Made by a program: the position numbers and the translations under genes. From Streptomyces sp. NBC_00335 (GTDB taxonomy: Bacteria > Actinomycetota > Actinomycetes > Streptomycetales > Streptomycetaceae), in contig NZ_CP108006.1 of NCBI RefSeq assembly GCF_036127095.1, forward strand, positions 3,782,001-3,846,000: DNA of 64,000 bases, read 5' to 3'. The notes beneath the pieces were generated by a model, which searched no databases, had not been told where the DNA came from, and saw only the letters and a list, made by a program, of their open reading frames with translations. Shown piece by piece: positions 44,233 to 53,397 of this stretch; the first letter of the stretch is position 1, and every line of letters starts with the position of its first letter.

Positions 44233-44673
44233 CTACGGCAGCTCGGAGGTCCCCGAGACGGGCCAGCTCATCCGGATGGTCCCGCCGGCTTCCCCGCTGA
44301 TGACGTCGACGTCGTCGACCAGGCCGCTGATCACGGCAAGGCCCATCTCGTCCTCGCCCTCGATGTCGGGGTCCAGAACGGCATCGATTCCGGGCACGGC
44401 GGCGGACGGACCGCCGGCCGGTCCGGGTACTTCGTCGCTGACCGCGATGGAGAACACCTTCTCCTCCTCGGTCAGCACCACCCGGACGGGCGCGGTGAGC
44501 CCGTTGCTGCGATGCAGTCCGACGGCACGCGAACAGGCCTCGCCCACGGCGAGGCGGACCTCGTCGAGGACGGCTTCCTCCACACCGGCCCGCCGCGCCA
44601 CGGCGGCCGCGACCAGGCGGGCCGTCCGGACGTGTTCGGGCTGGGCGCTGAAGCGCAGTTCAACGGTGGCCAT
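44233..44673 (-). CDS. apgA: anti-sigma factor of the RsbW type, BldG partner
   Basis: A 146-residue GHKL-fold anti-sigma factor / serine kinase homologue. It has the N-box-like LDEVRLAVGEACSRAVG and a later SDEVPGPAGGPSAAVPG and DEMGLAVISGLVDDVDV (G boxes). In Streptomyces the gene directly downstream of bldG encodes ApgA, an anti-sigma factor that BldG binds. The ATG at 44673 has CGAGGGGG upstream. The gene lies 101 bp after bldG on the same strand and shares its terminator at 43727. Kinase activity on BldG cannot be read from sequence. Confidence 0.88.
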   Translation of the reverse strand: MATVELRFSAQPEHVRTARLVAAAVARRAGVEEAVLDEVRLAVGEACSRAVGLHRSNGLTAPVRVVLTEEEKVFSIAVSDEVPGPAGGPSAAVPGIDAVLDPDIEGEDEMGLAVISGLVDDVDVISGEAGGTIRMSWPVSGTSELP

Positions 44674-44774
44674 GCGCGTCCCCCTCGGACTACGGGCGTG
44701 CCTTACAGGGGCCCGGACCGCTTGTGGCCCGGTACCCCCCGCTCCATCTTCGGCCGTTTCGCCGCCGAGCGCCG

Positions 44775-45116
44775 TCAGTCGGTGGCGTTGACGGCGTCTT
44801 CCACCGAGTTGTGGATCGGAAACACCTTGGTCAGACCGGTGATTCGGAAGATCTTCAGGATGCGCTCCTGGTTGCACACCAGACGCAGCGAGCCCTCGTG
44901 CGCACGGACGCGCTTGAGGCCTCCCACGAGCACACCAAGTCCGGTGGAGTCGAGGAAGTCCACTCGCTCCATGTCGACAACCAGGTGGTAGCTGCCGTCG
45001 TTCACCAACTCGACCAACTGCTCGCGCAGCTTGGGCGCGGTATACACATCAATCTCGCCACCGACCTCCACGACCGTACGGTCGCCGACAGTGCGAGTCG
45101 ACAGGGACAGGTCCAC
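44775..45116 (-). CDS. bldG: anti-anti-sigma factor BldG
   Basis: A 113-residue STAS-domain protein matching BldG, the developmental anti-sigma-factor antagonist needed for aerial growth and antibiotic production in S. coelicolor. The phosphorylated Ser is Ser57 in [18 protein letters not shown]. The start is GTG 45116 with GGAGGATCC directly upstream. It is co-transcribed with apgA and diverges from the helicase gene at 45198 across an 81-bp gap, so its promoters must overlap the helicase leader or reach into it. Confidence 0.95.
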   Translation of the reverse strand: MDLSLSTRTVGDRTVVEVGGEIDVYTAPKLREQLVELVNDGSYHLVVDMERVDFLDSTGLGVLVGGLKRVRAHEGSLRLVCNQERILKIFRITGLTKVFPIHNSVEDAVNATD

Positions 45117-45197
45117 GGATCCTCCAGCACCTTGCTATCGAGCGGCGCCCCCCAGGGGCCTCCCCACCCGAAGGTAGAAGAGGGATTGGCTGCCGCG

Positions 45198-47672
45198 ATG
45201 GCATTCAATCACTTACCGGCAGGCGCGCACGACGCCTTCGGACCATTGTCCCGCACGCCGGTGACACACTCGGTTCCAATGGCCAACACTCACCGTCCCG
45301 GTCCGCCCACGGCACCCGAGGACGTCAGACCCACCCCCGGCACGGTCCTGGACCGGCTGTCACGGGGGCCTTCCCGGGCTGCGCGCATCACCCATACGGA
45401 GCACTTGCCCGCTCGGGAGGGTCGTCATGCGGTCTGGCCCGATCGCATCCGAACTGATGTCGTAGCCGCGATTGAGGCCGCCGGGATCGACCATCCGTGG
45501 GAACACCAGGCCGCGGCCGCCGAGCACGCCCTCGACGGGGAGTCCGTGATCGTCGCCACGGGCACCGCCTCGGGCAAGTCGCTGGCCTACCTCGCGCCCG
45601 TGCTCTCGGCCCTCGCCGACGGGGCCGAGGCGCCCAACGGCCGGGGCGCGACCGCCCTGTACCTGGCCCCGACCAAGGCTCTGGCCGCCGACCAGCGCCG
45701 CGCCGTACGGGAACTGGCCGGCCCCCTCGGCAACGCCGTACGGCCCGCCGTGTACGACGGGGACACCCCGGTCGAGGAACGCGAGTGGGTGCGCCAGTAC
45801 GCCAACTACGTCCTGACCAACCCCGACATGCTGCACCGCGGGATCCTCCCGGCCCACCCGCGCTGGTCCTCCTTCCTGCGGGCCCTGCGCTACGTCGTCA
45901 TCGACGAGTGCCACACCTACCGGGGCGTCTTCGGCTCCCACGTCGCCCAGGTAGTGCGGCGGCTGCGCCGGCTGTGCGCCCGCTACGGCTCCGATCCCGT
46001 GTTCCTGCTGGCCTCCGCCACCGCGAGCGACCCGGCGGCCTCCGCGTCCCGCCTGACCGGCCTGCCGGTGGTGGCGGTCTCCGACGACGCCTCCCCGCGC
46101 GGCGAGGTCGTCTTCGCCCTGTGGGAGCCGCCCCTGACCGACCTCAAGGGCGAGCGGGGCGCACCCGTACGGCGTACGGCCACCGCCGAGACCGCCGACC
46201 TCCTCACCGACCTGGTCGTCCAGGGCGTCCGTACGGTCGCCTTCGTCCGCTCCCGGCGCGGCGCCGAGCTGATCGCCGTGATCGCCCAGGAGAAGCTCGC
46301 CGCCGTGGACCGCTCGCTGCCCCGGCGGGTCGCGGCCTACCGCGGCGGCTACCTGCCCGAGGAGCGCCGGGCCCTGGAGCGGGCCCTGCACTCCGGGGAC
46401 CTGCTCGGCCTGGCCGCGACGACCGCCCTGGAGCTGGGCGTGGACGTCTCCGGCCTCGACGCCGTCCTGATCACCGGCTACCCGGGCACCCGCGCCTCCC
46501 TGTGGCAGCAGGCCGGCCGGGCCGGGCGCTCGGGCCAGGGCGCCCTGGCCGTCCTGATCGCCCGCGACGACCCGCTGGACACCTACCTGGTCCACCACCC
46601 CGAGGCCCTCTTCCGCCAGCCGGTGGAGGCCACGGTCCTGGACCCCGACAACCCCTACGTCCTGGCCCCGCACCTGTGCGCGGCCGCGGCCGAGCTACCG
46701 CTCACGGAGCCCGACCTCGACCTCTTCGGCCCGGCGGCACGCGACCTCCTCCCCCAGCTCGAAGCGGCGAAACTGCTGCGCCGCCGGGCCACGGCCTGGC
46801 ACTGGACCCGCCGGGAACGGGCCTCGGACCTCACGGACATCCGGGGCGGCGGCGGACGCCCGGTGCAGATCGTCGAGGCCGCCACGGGCCGCCTGCTGGG
46901 CACGGTCGACGAGGAGGCCTCCCACACCGCCGTCCACGACGGTGCGGTCCACCTCCACCAGGGCCGCACATACCTCGTGAAGCACCTGGACCTGGAGGAT
47001 TCCGTCGCGCTGGTCGAGCAGGCCGATCCGCCGTTCTCCACCACGGCCCGCGATACGACCGCCATCTCCGTCCTGGAGACCGAGACGGAGATCGCCTGGG
47101 GCCGGGGCAAGCTCTGCTTCGGCTCCGTGGAGGTCACCAACCAGGTCGTCTCCTACCTGCGCCGCAAACTGATCACCGGTGAGGTGCTCGGCGAGGCCAA
47201 ACTGGACCTGCCGCCCCGCACCCTGCGCACCCGGGCCGTGTGGTGGACGGTCACCGAGGACCAGCTCGACGAGGCCCGGATCAACCCGGAGATCCTCGGC
47301 GGCGCCCTGCACGCCGCCGAGCACGCCTCCATCGGCCTGCTCCCGCTCTTCGCCACCTGCGACCGCTGGGACATCGGCGGGGTCTCCGTCCCGCTGCATC
47401 CCGACACCCTCCTTCCGACGGTCTTCGTCTACGACGGCCACCCGGGCGGAGCCGGCTTCGCCGAGCGCGCCTTCCACACGGCCCGCGCCTGGCTGACGGC
47501 GACCCGCGACGCGATCGCCGCCTGCGAATGCGAGGCCGGCTGCCCGTCGTGCATCCAGTCCCCCAAGTGCGGCAACGGCAACGACCCCCTGCACAAGCGC
47601 GGCGCCGTCCGCCTCCTCACCCACCTCCTCTCGGAATCCCCACCCCCCACCCCACCGGCAACGACGCCCTGA
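45198..47672 (+). CDS. DEAD/DEAH helicase with DUF1998 domain (MrfA-like)
   Basis: An 824-residue superfamily 2 helicase. Motifs: VIVATGTASGKSLAYLAPVL (Walker A), YLAPTKALAADQ, VVIDECHTYRGVFGSH (DECH box), LASATA, the helicase C motifs TTALELGVDVSGLDAV and QQAGRAGRSGQGALAV, and a C-terminal DUF1998 region with a four-Cys cluster (ACECEAGCPSCIQSPKCGNGN). This is the architecture of MrfA, a DNA repair helicase. ATG 45198 starts MAFNHLPAGAHDAF, the usual leader in Streptomyces; a second ATG lies at 45279. It diverges from bldG. It is unrelated to the DISARM proteins beyond sharing DUF1998. Confidence 0.88.
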   Translation: MAFNHLPAGAHDAFGPLSRTPVTHSVPMANTHRPGPPTAPEDVRPTPGTVLDRLSRGPSRAARITHTEHLPAREGRHAVWPDRIRTDVVAAIEAAGIDHPWEHQAAAAEHALDGESVIVATGTASGKSLAYLAPVLSALADGAEAPNGRGATALYLAPTKALAADQRRAVRELAGPLGNAVRPAVYDGDTPVEEREWVRQYANYVLTNPDMLHRGILPAHPRWSSFLRALRYVVIDECHTYRGVFGSHVAQVVRRLRRLCARYGSDPVFLLASATASDPAASASRLTGLPVVAVSDDASPRGEVVFALWEPPLTDLKGERGAPVRRTATAETADLLTDLVVQGVRTVAFVRSRRGAELIAVIAQEKLAAVDRSLPRRVAAYRGGYLPEERRALERALHSGDLLGLAATTALELGVDVSGLDAVLITGYPGTRASLWQQAGRAGRSGQGALAVLIARDDPLDTYLVHHPEALFRQPVEATVLDPDNPYVLAPHLCAAAAELPLTEPDLDLFGPAARDLLPQLEAAKLLRRRATAWHWTRRERASDLTDIRGGGGRPVQIVEAATGRLLGTVDEEASHTAVHDGAVHLHQGRTYLVKHLDLEDSVALVEQADPPFSTTARDTTAISVLETETEIAWGRGKLCFGSVEVTNQVVSYLRRKLITGEVLGEAKLDLPPRTLRTRAVWWTVTEDQLDEARINPEILGGALHAAEHASIGLLPLFATCDRWDIGGVSVPLHPDTLLPTVFVYDGHPGGAGFAERAFHTARAWLTATRDAIAACECEAGCPSCIQSPKCGNGNDPLHKRGAVRLLTHLLSESPPPTPPATTP

Positions 47673-48225
47673 GCCCCTCCGAACCCCCAGCCCGAACCCC
47701 CGGGCCGAACCTCCGGCCCGAACCCCCGAGCCGGACCCGCCGAGCCAGGGACACCGGCGGACGCCCAGGCTTCGCGGGACCGCCGGCGATTGGCTTGATT
47801 TCGCCCCTGATGCCGCCCAAACCAAGTCAGTCCGTCCAGACCACGTGCACCCCACCCGGCCCGCAGCACCCCGCCCAGACCCCGGCGCCCACCCGGACCG
47901 GGCAGTCAGCCCAGACCCTGGGGCAACCCGCCCGGCCCGCAGCATCCCCGCCCAGGCCCTGGCACTCCGCCCGGCCCGGCCCGGCCCGCAGCACACCCCG
48001 CCCGGACCCCGGCGGCCCACCCGGACCGGGCAGTCGGCCCAGACCCTGGCAGCCCACCCGGACCGGGCATCGGCCCAGGCCAGGCAGTCGGTCCGCGGAG
48101 CACGCACCCGTATCCCCGGACCACACCTGAGCCCCCTGGGCCCTCCAGGACGGCCCGCCCGGGCACCGGCGGCCCCCGCACCCCGCACGGTCCCGGACCC
48201 GGGTTACCGGGCCCGTGGAGGCCCC
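47673..48225. repeat. GC-rich degenerate repeats between convergent genes
   Basis: This 553-bp gap between the helicase and the Tad operon end consists of imperfect repeats. A unit close to CCCACCCGGACCGGGCAGTC with a following CAGACCCTGG occurs near 47890, 48018 and 48054. CCCGAACCCCCGGGCCGAAC-like repeats fill 47688-47735. Neither strand shows a plausible gene. It may serve as a terminator region. Confidence 0.6.
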
Positions 48226-48588
48226 TCACCGGGGCTCCACGGGCAACGGCGGGCCCGCGCGGGAGCGCAGCTCGGGTCCGAAGTGGCCCGTCGGGGCGCG
48301 GGCGGTGACCTCCGCGACCTCGCCCGTCACCACGCACGCGGTGACCCGCGCGCCCTGCGCCACCGCCACCCGTACCGCCGTGGCGCAGGCGGCCTCCGGG
48401 CCGTGGGCCCAGCTCGCCGCCGCCGCGAGGGCGGCCAGGTCGGCGGCGGCCGCGGCACGGTGCCGGGAGACCACCGCCTGCCCGAGCAGGAGCGCCCCGC
48501 CGAACACCGCCACCAGCACGGTCACCACCACGACCGCCCACACCGTCGCCGACCCCCGGTCCCGCGCGCCCGCACACCTCCCGGTCAC
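48226..48588 (-). CDS. TadE-like secretion-neighbourhood protein
   Basis: A 120-residue protein of the helicase/secretion-neighbourhood TadE-like type. It has a short N-terminal stretch (RDRGSATVW), one hydrophobic helix (AVVVVTVLVAVFGGALLLGQAV), a RHRAAAAADLAALAAAA segment and a single C-terminal Ala/Val-rich domain. It is a predicted pseudopilin of the Tad/Flp system. GTG 48588 overlaps the stop of the TadE gene (GTGA). It is the last gene of the operon. Confidence 0.75.
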   Translation of the reverse strand: MTGRCAGARDRGSATVWAVVVVTVLVAVFGGALLLGQAVVSRHRAAAAADLAALAAAASWAHGPEAACATAVRVAVAQGARVTACVVTGEVAEVTARAPTGHFGPELRSRAGPPLPVEPR

Positions 48589-48938
48589 GGCGGCGGCCCC
48601 ACGGTGTCCTCGGCCAGGGCGGCGGCCAGGGCGGTGAGCCGGACCGGCAGCGCGGCCGGGCCCGGGGCGGGAGCCGAGACGCGGACCTGCCACAGGTCAC
48701 CCTTCCGCGAGAGCTCCACCCGCGCCCCGGGCGGGGCGGCGGCCACGGCTGCCGCCACCGCCACGCCCGCCGGCTCCGACCGGGCCGCCACCCGGGCACC
48801 GGCCCGAGCGGCGTCCACACACCTGATCTGCGCGGCCGCCGCCATCAGCGCCCACACCAGCAGCGCCGCGAACAGCACCAGCGCCGGAATCACCAGGGCC
48901 GCCTCCGCCGTCACATATCCGCGGTCAGAACGGCGCAT
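48585..48938 (-). CDS. TadE-family pseudopilin
   Basis: A 117-residue TadE-like protein: RGYVTAEAALVIPALVLF is the conserved N-terminal pilin-like motif with the Glu that follows the leader cleavage site by position five, then a hydrophobic helix and an Ala-rich extracytoplasmic part. The start at ATG 48938 gives the short basic leader MRRSDRG; the gene overlaps the preceding DUF4244 gene by 14 bp and the next one by four bp. Confidence 0.8.
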   Translation of the reverse strand: MRRSDRGYVTAEAALVIPALVLFAALLVWALMAAAAQIRCVDAARAGARVAARSEPAGVAVAAAVAAAPPGARVELSRKGDLWQVRVSAPAPGPAALPVRLTALAAALAEDTVGPPP

Positions 48939-49158
48939 CGAGTGCCTTCCCGATGGTCGACTGAAGTGCCGTCGCGACCAGTTCACTCGTCACCACCTTG
49001 TACAGAACGGCCGCGAACGCACACGCCGCGATCGTGCCCATGGCGTATTCGGATGTGGACATTCCCGCATCGCCCCCACGGCCCTTCCGTCCCGCCGGCC
49101 CCGCCAGCCCTACCAGTCCCGCCATTGCCGCCCGCACTCGAATCCAGATGATCGACAT
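48925..49158 (-). CDS. DUF4244 Flp pilin-like protein
   Basis: A 77-residue protein with a basic leader, the motif MSTSEYAMGTIAACAFAAV and a C-terminal LQSTIGKALDAPF. The conserved Glu (S-E-Y) after the leader suits a Flp prepilin, so it is a candidate pilus subunit of this Tad operon. ATG 49158 has GGGAGG seven bases upstream. A 183-bp gap with tandem repeats separates it from the upstream TadC-like gene. Confidence 0.8.
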   Translation of the reverse strand: MSIIWIRVRAAMAGLVGLAGPAGRKGRGGDAGMSTSEYAMGTIAACAFAAVLYKVVTSELVATALQSTIGKALDAPF

Positions 49159-49278
49159 GACAACCTCCCGTTGATTCAGCTTTTTGACGTGATCTCAGAT
49201 CTCAGATGTCGGATGGTCATTTCAGGTGGCCAATTCGGTCGGCCATTCAGACGGTCCTTCGGATGCCCCTCAAGCAGC

Positions 49279-49350
49279 CCCTCACGTAGTCCTTCACGCG
49301 GTCCTTCACGCGGTGCTTCACGCAGCCCTTCACGCAGCCCTTCAGCTCGC
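49279..49350. repeat. 12-bp tandem repeat array
   Basis: Six consecutive 12-bp units near CCTTCACGCGGT (starts 49279, 49291, 49303, 49315, 49327, 49339) lie between the DUF4244 and TadC-like genes and overlap the stop end of the latter. Unit length is a multiple of three. Copy number is likely to vary between strains. Confidence 0.8.
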
Positions 49351-50118
49351 TGAGAGGAGGCCGGAGGCCATTCCGATCACCACCGGCGCCACTCCCAGCG
49401 CAAGGAAGGCGGGGAGGAAGCACAGGCCGACCGGTGCGGTGACCAGGACCGCCGCCCGCTGCGCCCGGGCTCCCGCCAGGCGGGCGCGGTCCGCCCGGAG
49501 CGTCGAGGCGAGCCGGGACACCGGTTCCGCGGCGGGCGCCCCCGTACGCGCGGAGCGCTCCAGGCATTCGGCCAGGGCGCGCGCTCCCGGTATCTCCGCC
49601 AACCTCCCCCACGCGGCGCCCGGTTCACCGCCGAGCCGTAGCTCCGCCCCGGCCATCGCCAGCCGTTCGCCCACCGGGCCGCCCAGCGACTCCCCCACCG
49701 CCTCGGCGGCGTCCACCGGCCCGGCTCCGGCCGCCAGGCACGCGGCCAACAGGTCCGCGGCGAACGGAAGCTGACGCTCCGCCTCCCCAAGGTCCACCCC
49801 CGTGGCCGGCCGTCGCCGCGCGAGCCACCTGCGGACCGCGAAGCCCGCCGCGCAGCCGGCCACCGCGCCCGCGAGACCGCCGATCAGCAGCCAGACCGCC
49901 GCCAGCGCTCCGGCCGGCCCGGCCCAGGCCGTCACCGCCGCCCGCAGCCGGGGCCCGGCCGGCGGCCGCCTGCGCGCCGCCGTCACCGCGAGCAGCCGGG
50001 TGAGCCGGCGCCGGGCCGACCGCTCCCGGATGCGCGCAGCCGCCGCCGACGCCGCCCACAGGGCCGCCGCCGCGAGGCACAGGGCCATCCCCAGCCTGTG
50101 GATCGCGAAGCCGTCCAT
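49342..50118 (-). CDS. TadC-like inner-membrane platform protein
   Basis: A 258-residue type II secretion F (GspF-like) domain protein with hydrophobic segments at both ends (AIHRLGMALCLAAAALWA, GALAAVWLLIGGLAGAV, LVTAPVGLCFLPAFLALGV). It should form the membrane platform of the Tad secretion system with the TadB-like partner. The ATG at 50118 overlaps the stop of the preceding gene (TGATG) and has GGGGGAG upstream. The full family length is about 260-300. Confidence 0.82.
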   Translation of the reverse strand: MDGFAIHRLGMALCLAAAALWAASAAAARIRERSARRRLTRLLAVTAARRRPPAGPRLRAAVTAWAGPAGALAAVWLLIGGLAGAVAGCAAGFAVRRWLARRRPATGVDLGEAERQLPFAADLLAACLAAGAGPVDAAEAVGESLGGPVGERLAMAGAELRLGGEPGAAWGRLAEIPGARALAECLERSARTGAPAAEPVSRLASTLRADRARLAGARAQRAAVLVTAPVGLCFLPAFLALGVAPVVIGMASGLLSAS

Positions 50119-51002
50119 CACCGCTCCCCCACCCGGACGATCCGCCGGCACCACAGCAGCCCCAGCGCTTCCAGTGCCGAGCCCGCCAGCAGGCAGCCCC
50201 ATCCGACCGGCGTGTGCAGGAGCACCCGCAGCGGATCGGCCCCCAGCCCGGTACCGATCAGCAGGCCGACCCCCGGGAGCAGGGCGAGCACCGCCGTCGT
50301 CGATCTCGCGCCCGTGAGCTGGGCGCGCAGTGATTCCTCCCGGTCCCGCTCGGCCCGCAGGGCCCCTTCCAGCCGGTCCAGTCCGGCGGCCAGCCCGGCG
50401 CCGCCGTCCACCGAGACCCGCCAGCAGGCCGCCATCGCCGCGAGCCCCTCCGCGCCGGGCTCCCGTGCCGCCTGCCGCAGTGCCGCGGCCACGTCCCCGC
50501 CGAAGGCGGCGGCCGCCAGGACCCCGGCCTCAGCGGCTCCCGGCCCGCCGGGACCGGACACCGTCCGGCGCATCGCCTCGCTCAGCGCCCGGCCGGGCTG
50601 CGCACCGGCGCGCAGCTCGCCGACCACGGCTCCGCACAGGGCCACCACTTCGGCGGCCCGCGCCGTCCGGGCCCGCGCCCGCTCCCTGCCCCGCAGCCAC
50701 CGGCGCACCAGCGGCACGGCCGCCGCCCCGGCGAGCAGCGGGATCACCGACCCGCCCAGCAGTGCGAGCGCCAGCCCGGCCCCGAGGCAGGCCCACTCCC
50801 TGCTGCGCGCGGCCCGGACCCGGGCCCCGGCCACCAGGTGCTCCCAGGGCGCCGGTCCGGCCGGTACCGGCGGCCCCGCCCCGGCCAGTACGGCTCTGGC
50901 CCGCCGGGGCACCCGGTCGGCCCCGGCCAGCGCCCAGGCGGCCGCTCCGGCGCACACCACCCCGGCGAGCACCGGCAGCGCCGCCACCGCCCCGGCGCTC
51001 AC
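50118..51002 (-). CDS. TadB-like inner-membrane platform protein
   Basis: A 294-residue GspF-domain protein with N-terminal helix VLAGVVCAGAAAWAL, a basic region (RGRERARARTARAAE) and C-terminal helices (ALLPGVGLLIGTGLGA, GCLLAGSALEALGLLW). Conserved GAQPGRALSEAMRR and DGGAGLAAGLDRLEGALRAERD lie in the cytoplasmic domain. GTG 51002 overlaps the TadA stop by four bases. It pairs with the TadC-like gene in the platform. Confidence 0.82.
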   Translation of the reverse strand: MSAGAVAALPVLAGVVCAGAAAWALAGADRVPRRARAVLAGAGPPVPAGPAPWEHLVAGARVRAARSREWACLGAGLALALLGGSVIPLLAGAAAVPLVRRWLRGRERARARTARAAEVVALCGAVVGELRAGAQPGRALSEAMRRTVSGPGGPGAAEAGVLAAAAFGGDVAAALRQAAREPGAEGLAAMAACWRVSVDGGAGLAAGLDRLEGALRAERDREESLRAQLTGARSTTAVLALLPGVGLLIGTGLGADPLRVLLHTPVGWGCLLAGSALEALGLLWCRRIVRVGER

Positions 51003-52147
51003 CGGGCACCCGCGAGCAGCGGGCGCAGCCGCTCCCAGCCCCGGTCCCTAACGAACCCCCGGGCGCCCCAGCGCAGCGCCGGCACGGTGACCACGAGCCC
51101 GGCGGTGTCCCGCTCCAGGACGTGCACCTCGGCGACCCTGCGCCGGCCGGCCCGGTCCCGTACGAGGTGGATCACCAGGGTCAGGGCCGCCGCCAACTGG
51201 CTGTGCAGGGCGGCCCGGTCCAGCCCGGCGGCCGTCCCGAGAGCCTCCAGCCGGGCCGGCACATGGGCGGCGGCATTGGCGTGGACAGTGCCACAGCCGC
51301 CTTCGTGGCCAGTGTTGAGGGCGGCCAGCAGGTCCGCGACCTCGGCGCCCCGGACCTCGCCGACGACGAGCCGGTCCGGCCTCATCCGCAGCGCCTGGCG
51401 GACCAGGTCGGCGAGGGTGACCTGGCCGGCTCCTTCCTGGTTGGCCGGCCGGGTCTCCAGCCGCACCACGTGCGGATGGTCGGGCCGCAGCTCGGCCGAG
51501 TCCTCGGCGAGCACGATCCGCTCCCCGGGACCGACCAGCCCGAGCAGGGCGCTGAGCAAGGTGGTCTTGCCGGTGCCGGTCCCGCCCGAGACCAGGAAGG
51601 ACAGCCGGGCCCGCACCATGTCCCGCAGCAGGCGCTGCCCGCCGGGCGGCAGCGTGCCCGCCGCGACCAGCTCCTCCAGCGTGAAGGCGCGCGGCCGCAC
51701 CACCCGCAGGGACAGGCAGGCCGATCCGACGGCTACCGGAGGCAGTACGGCGTGCAACCGGGTGCCGTCGGGCATCCGGGCGTCGACCCAGGGCCGGGCG
51801 TCGTCGAGCCGGCGCCCGGCGACGGCTGCGAGCCGCTGGGCGAGCCTGCGCACGGCGGCGGCGTCGGTGAAGGTCACCCCGGTCAGCTCCAGCCCGCCGC
51901 CGCGGTCCACCCACACCCGGTCGGGGGCAGCCACCAGGACGTCGGTGACCTCGGGGTCGGCGAGGAGTGCCTCCAGCGGGCCGGCGCCGACCAGTTCGGA
52001 CCTCAGTTCCGCGGCGACGCCGAGCACTTCCGCGTCGCCCAGCAGCCGGCCCTGGGCCCGCAGGGCCGCCGCCACCCGCGCCGGGGTGGGCTCCGCCCCG
52101 CTCTCGGCGAGCCGCTGGCGCACCGCGTCGAGGAGTACGGCGCTCAT
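50999..52147 (-). CDS. tadA: TadA/CpaF-type secretion ATPase
   Basis: A 382-residue VirB11-like ATPase that powers Flp pilus assembly. Motifs are Walker A GGTGTGKTTLLSALLG, IVLAEDSAELRPDHPHVVRLETRP (Asp box), LVRQALRMRPDRLVVGEVRGAE (Walker B region) and GHEGGCGTVHAN (His box). It is shorter at the N-terminus than CpaF of proteobacteria but complete for actinobacterial versions. ATG 52147 overlaps the preceding gene's stop by four bases. Confidence 0.92.
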   Translation of the reverse strand: MSAVLLDAVRQRLAESGAEPTPARVAAALRAQGRLLGDAEVLGVAAELRSELVGAGPLEALLADPEVTDVLVAAPDRVWVDRGGGLELTGVTFTDAAAVRRLAQRLAAVAGRRLDDARPWVDARMPDGTRLHAVLPPVAVGSACLSLRVVRPRAFTLEELVAAGTLPPGGQRLLRDMVRARLSFLVSGGTGTGKTTLLSALLGLVGPGERIVLAEDSAELRPDHPHVVRLETRPANQEGAGQVTLADLVRQALRMRPDRLVVGEVRGAEVADLLAALNTGHEGGCGTVHANAAAHVPARLEALGTAAGLDRAALHSQLAAALTLVIHLVRDRAGRRRVAEVHVLERDTAGLVVTVPALRWGARGFVRDRGWERLRPLLAGAR

Positions 52148-53397
52148 GCCGACACCCCCTGGGCGGAGCCGAGCGCGCGCTGCCAGAAGCCGTCACAGAA
52201 GCGGGCCAGGGCGCCCCGACCGTGCGCTCCCGGGGGCTCGCCCTCGGCCACCCGGCCCGGGAGCCCCACCTCCACCGGCACCTCGCCGGCCAGCGGCACC
52301 CCCAGCAGTCCGGCGACGGCCTCCGCGTCGAGTCCGCCGGGCGCGGGGCCCCGTACGACCACGCGGACGTCGCGGGCCACCATGCGGACTCCGGCGGACA
52401 CCCGGCCGGCGGCGGCCACCGCCCGCAACTCGCCCCGCACCACCATCAGCACCAGGTCCAGCTGCGCGAGGACCTCGGCCACGGCTTCGTCGACCCGGCG
52501 CGGCAGGTCGACCACGACGACCCCGCCCCGGCGCCGCGCGGCGGACACCACCGAGCGCATCGCGGCGGGCGGCACCACCACGCGGTCCCCGCGGTCCCAG
52601 CTGAGCACCCGCAGGGCGTGCAGCTCGGGCAGGGATTCGGCGAGGGCTCCGGCGCCGACCCGGCCGCGCGAGGCGGCGAAGTCGGGCCAGCGCAGCCCCT
52701 CGGCGGCTTCGCCTCCCAGCAGCACGTCCATACCGCCGCCGAGGGGGTCGCCGTCGATGAGGATGGTCCGCTCGCCGGCCCGGGCGGCCCGCAGGGCCAG
52801 GGCGCAGGCGAGGGTGGAGGCTCCGGCTCCGCCGCTGCCCCCGATCACCCCGACCGTGAGGGCGGGCCGCCCGGCCCCTTCCACCACGTCGGCGATCCGG
52901 TCGACGAGCCGGTTCTCGGCGTCGGGGAGGGTCAGCACCTCCTCGGCGCCGATCTCCACCGCCCGCTGCCATACGTGGGGGTCGTCCAGATCCCGGCCGA
53001 CGAGGAAGACCCCGTCCCGCCGGGGTGCGCCGCGCACCCGCCGGGCGGCATCGTCGCCGACCAGGACGAGCGGCGCCGATTCCCAGCCGACCCCTGCGAC
53101 CCCTGCGACCCCTGCGACCCCCGCGATCCCCAAGCCGCCCGCGGCCCCCGGGGCGCTCCCGCCACTCCCGTCGCCGCTCTCACGGTCGGCTCCGCTTTGC
53201 TCGGGCACCGCGTGGTGCACATGCGGCTCGGCCCCCGCGGCGGCGCACAGCCGCAGCAGGTCGTCGAGCAGCAGGGGGTCCTCGGTGATGATCAGCGGCC
53301 GCCCACCGGCGGCCACAGGCCCTCCGGCCCCGGGATTCAGCCTGTCCCCGCCCGCCACCGCGAGATCCCGGACTTCACACGACTTCGATCCAGCCAC
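52144..53397 (-). CDS. CpaE/TadZ-like septum-site-determining ATPase homologue
   Basis: A 417-residue MinD/ParA-type protein with a receiver-like N-terminal half and a deviant Walker motif (GVIGGSGGAGASTLACALAL) starting at about residue 205, followed by ILIDGDPLGGGMDVLLG. In actinobacteria the homologue is annotated Ssd. It heads the Tad operon. The start GTG 53397 has GGAGG upstream. In the middle it carries three GVA repeats encoded by a 9-bp tandem repeat (53091-53126). Confidence 0.82.
   Translation of the reverse strand: MAGSKSCEVRDLAVAGGDRLNPGAGGPVAAGGRPLIITEDPLLLDDLLRLCAAAGAEPHVHHAVPEQSGADRESGDGSGGSAPGAAGGLGIAGVAGVAGVAGVGWESAPLVLVGDDAARRVRGAPRRDGVFLVGRDLDDPHVWQRAVEIGAEEVLTLPDAENRLVDRIADVVEGAGRPALTVGVIGGSGGAGASTLACALALRAARAGERTILIDGDPLGGGMDVLLGGEAAEGLRWPDFAASRGRVGAGALAESLPELHALRVLSWDRGDRVVVPPAAMRSVVSAARRRGGVVVVDLPRRVDEAVAEVLAQLDLVLMVVRGELRAVAAAGRVSAGVRMVARDVRVVVRGPAPGGLDAEAVAGLLGVPLAGEVPVEVGLPGRVAEGEPPGAHGRGALARFCDGFWQRALGSAQGVSA
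53091..53126. repeat. 9-bp tandem repeat inside the CpaE/Ssd gene
   Basis: CCCCTGCGA occurs three times at 53091-53117 and a variant at 53118-53126, in frame with the gene (VAG repeats in a linker between the receiver-like and ATPase halves). Confidence 0.85.

Noticed and set aside
45198..47672. Helicase as part of the DISARM system because of DUF1998
   Set aside because: It lies 41 kb away in conserved core DNA next to bldG and has the MrfA architecture.
49279..49350. CRISPR array
   Set aside because: The 12-bp units are directly tandem without spacers and no cas genes are present.
47845..49353. Long plus-strand frame over repeats and Tad genes
   Set aside because: Pro/Arg/Ala low-complexity translation opposite the real pilin-like genes.
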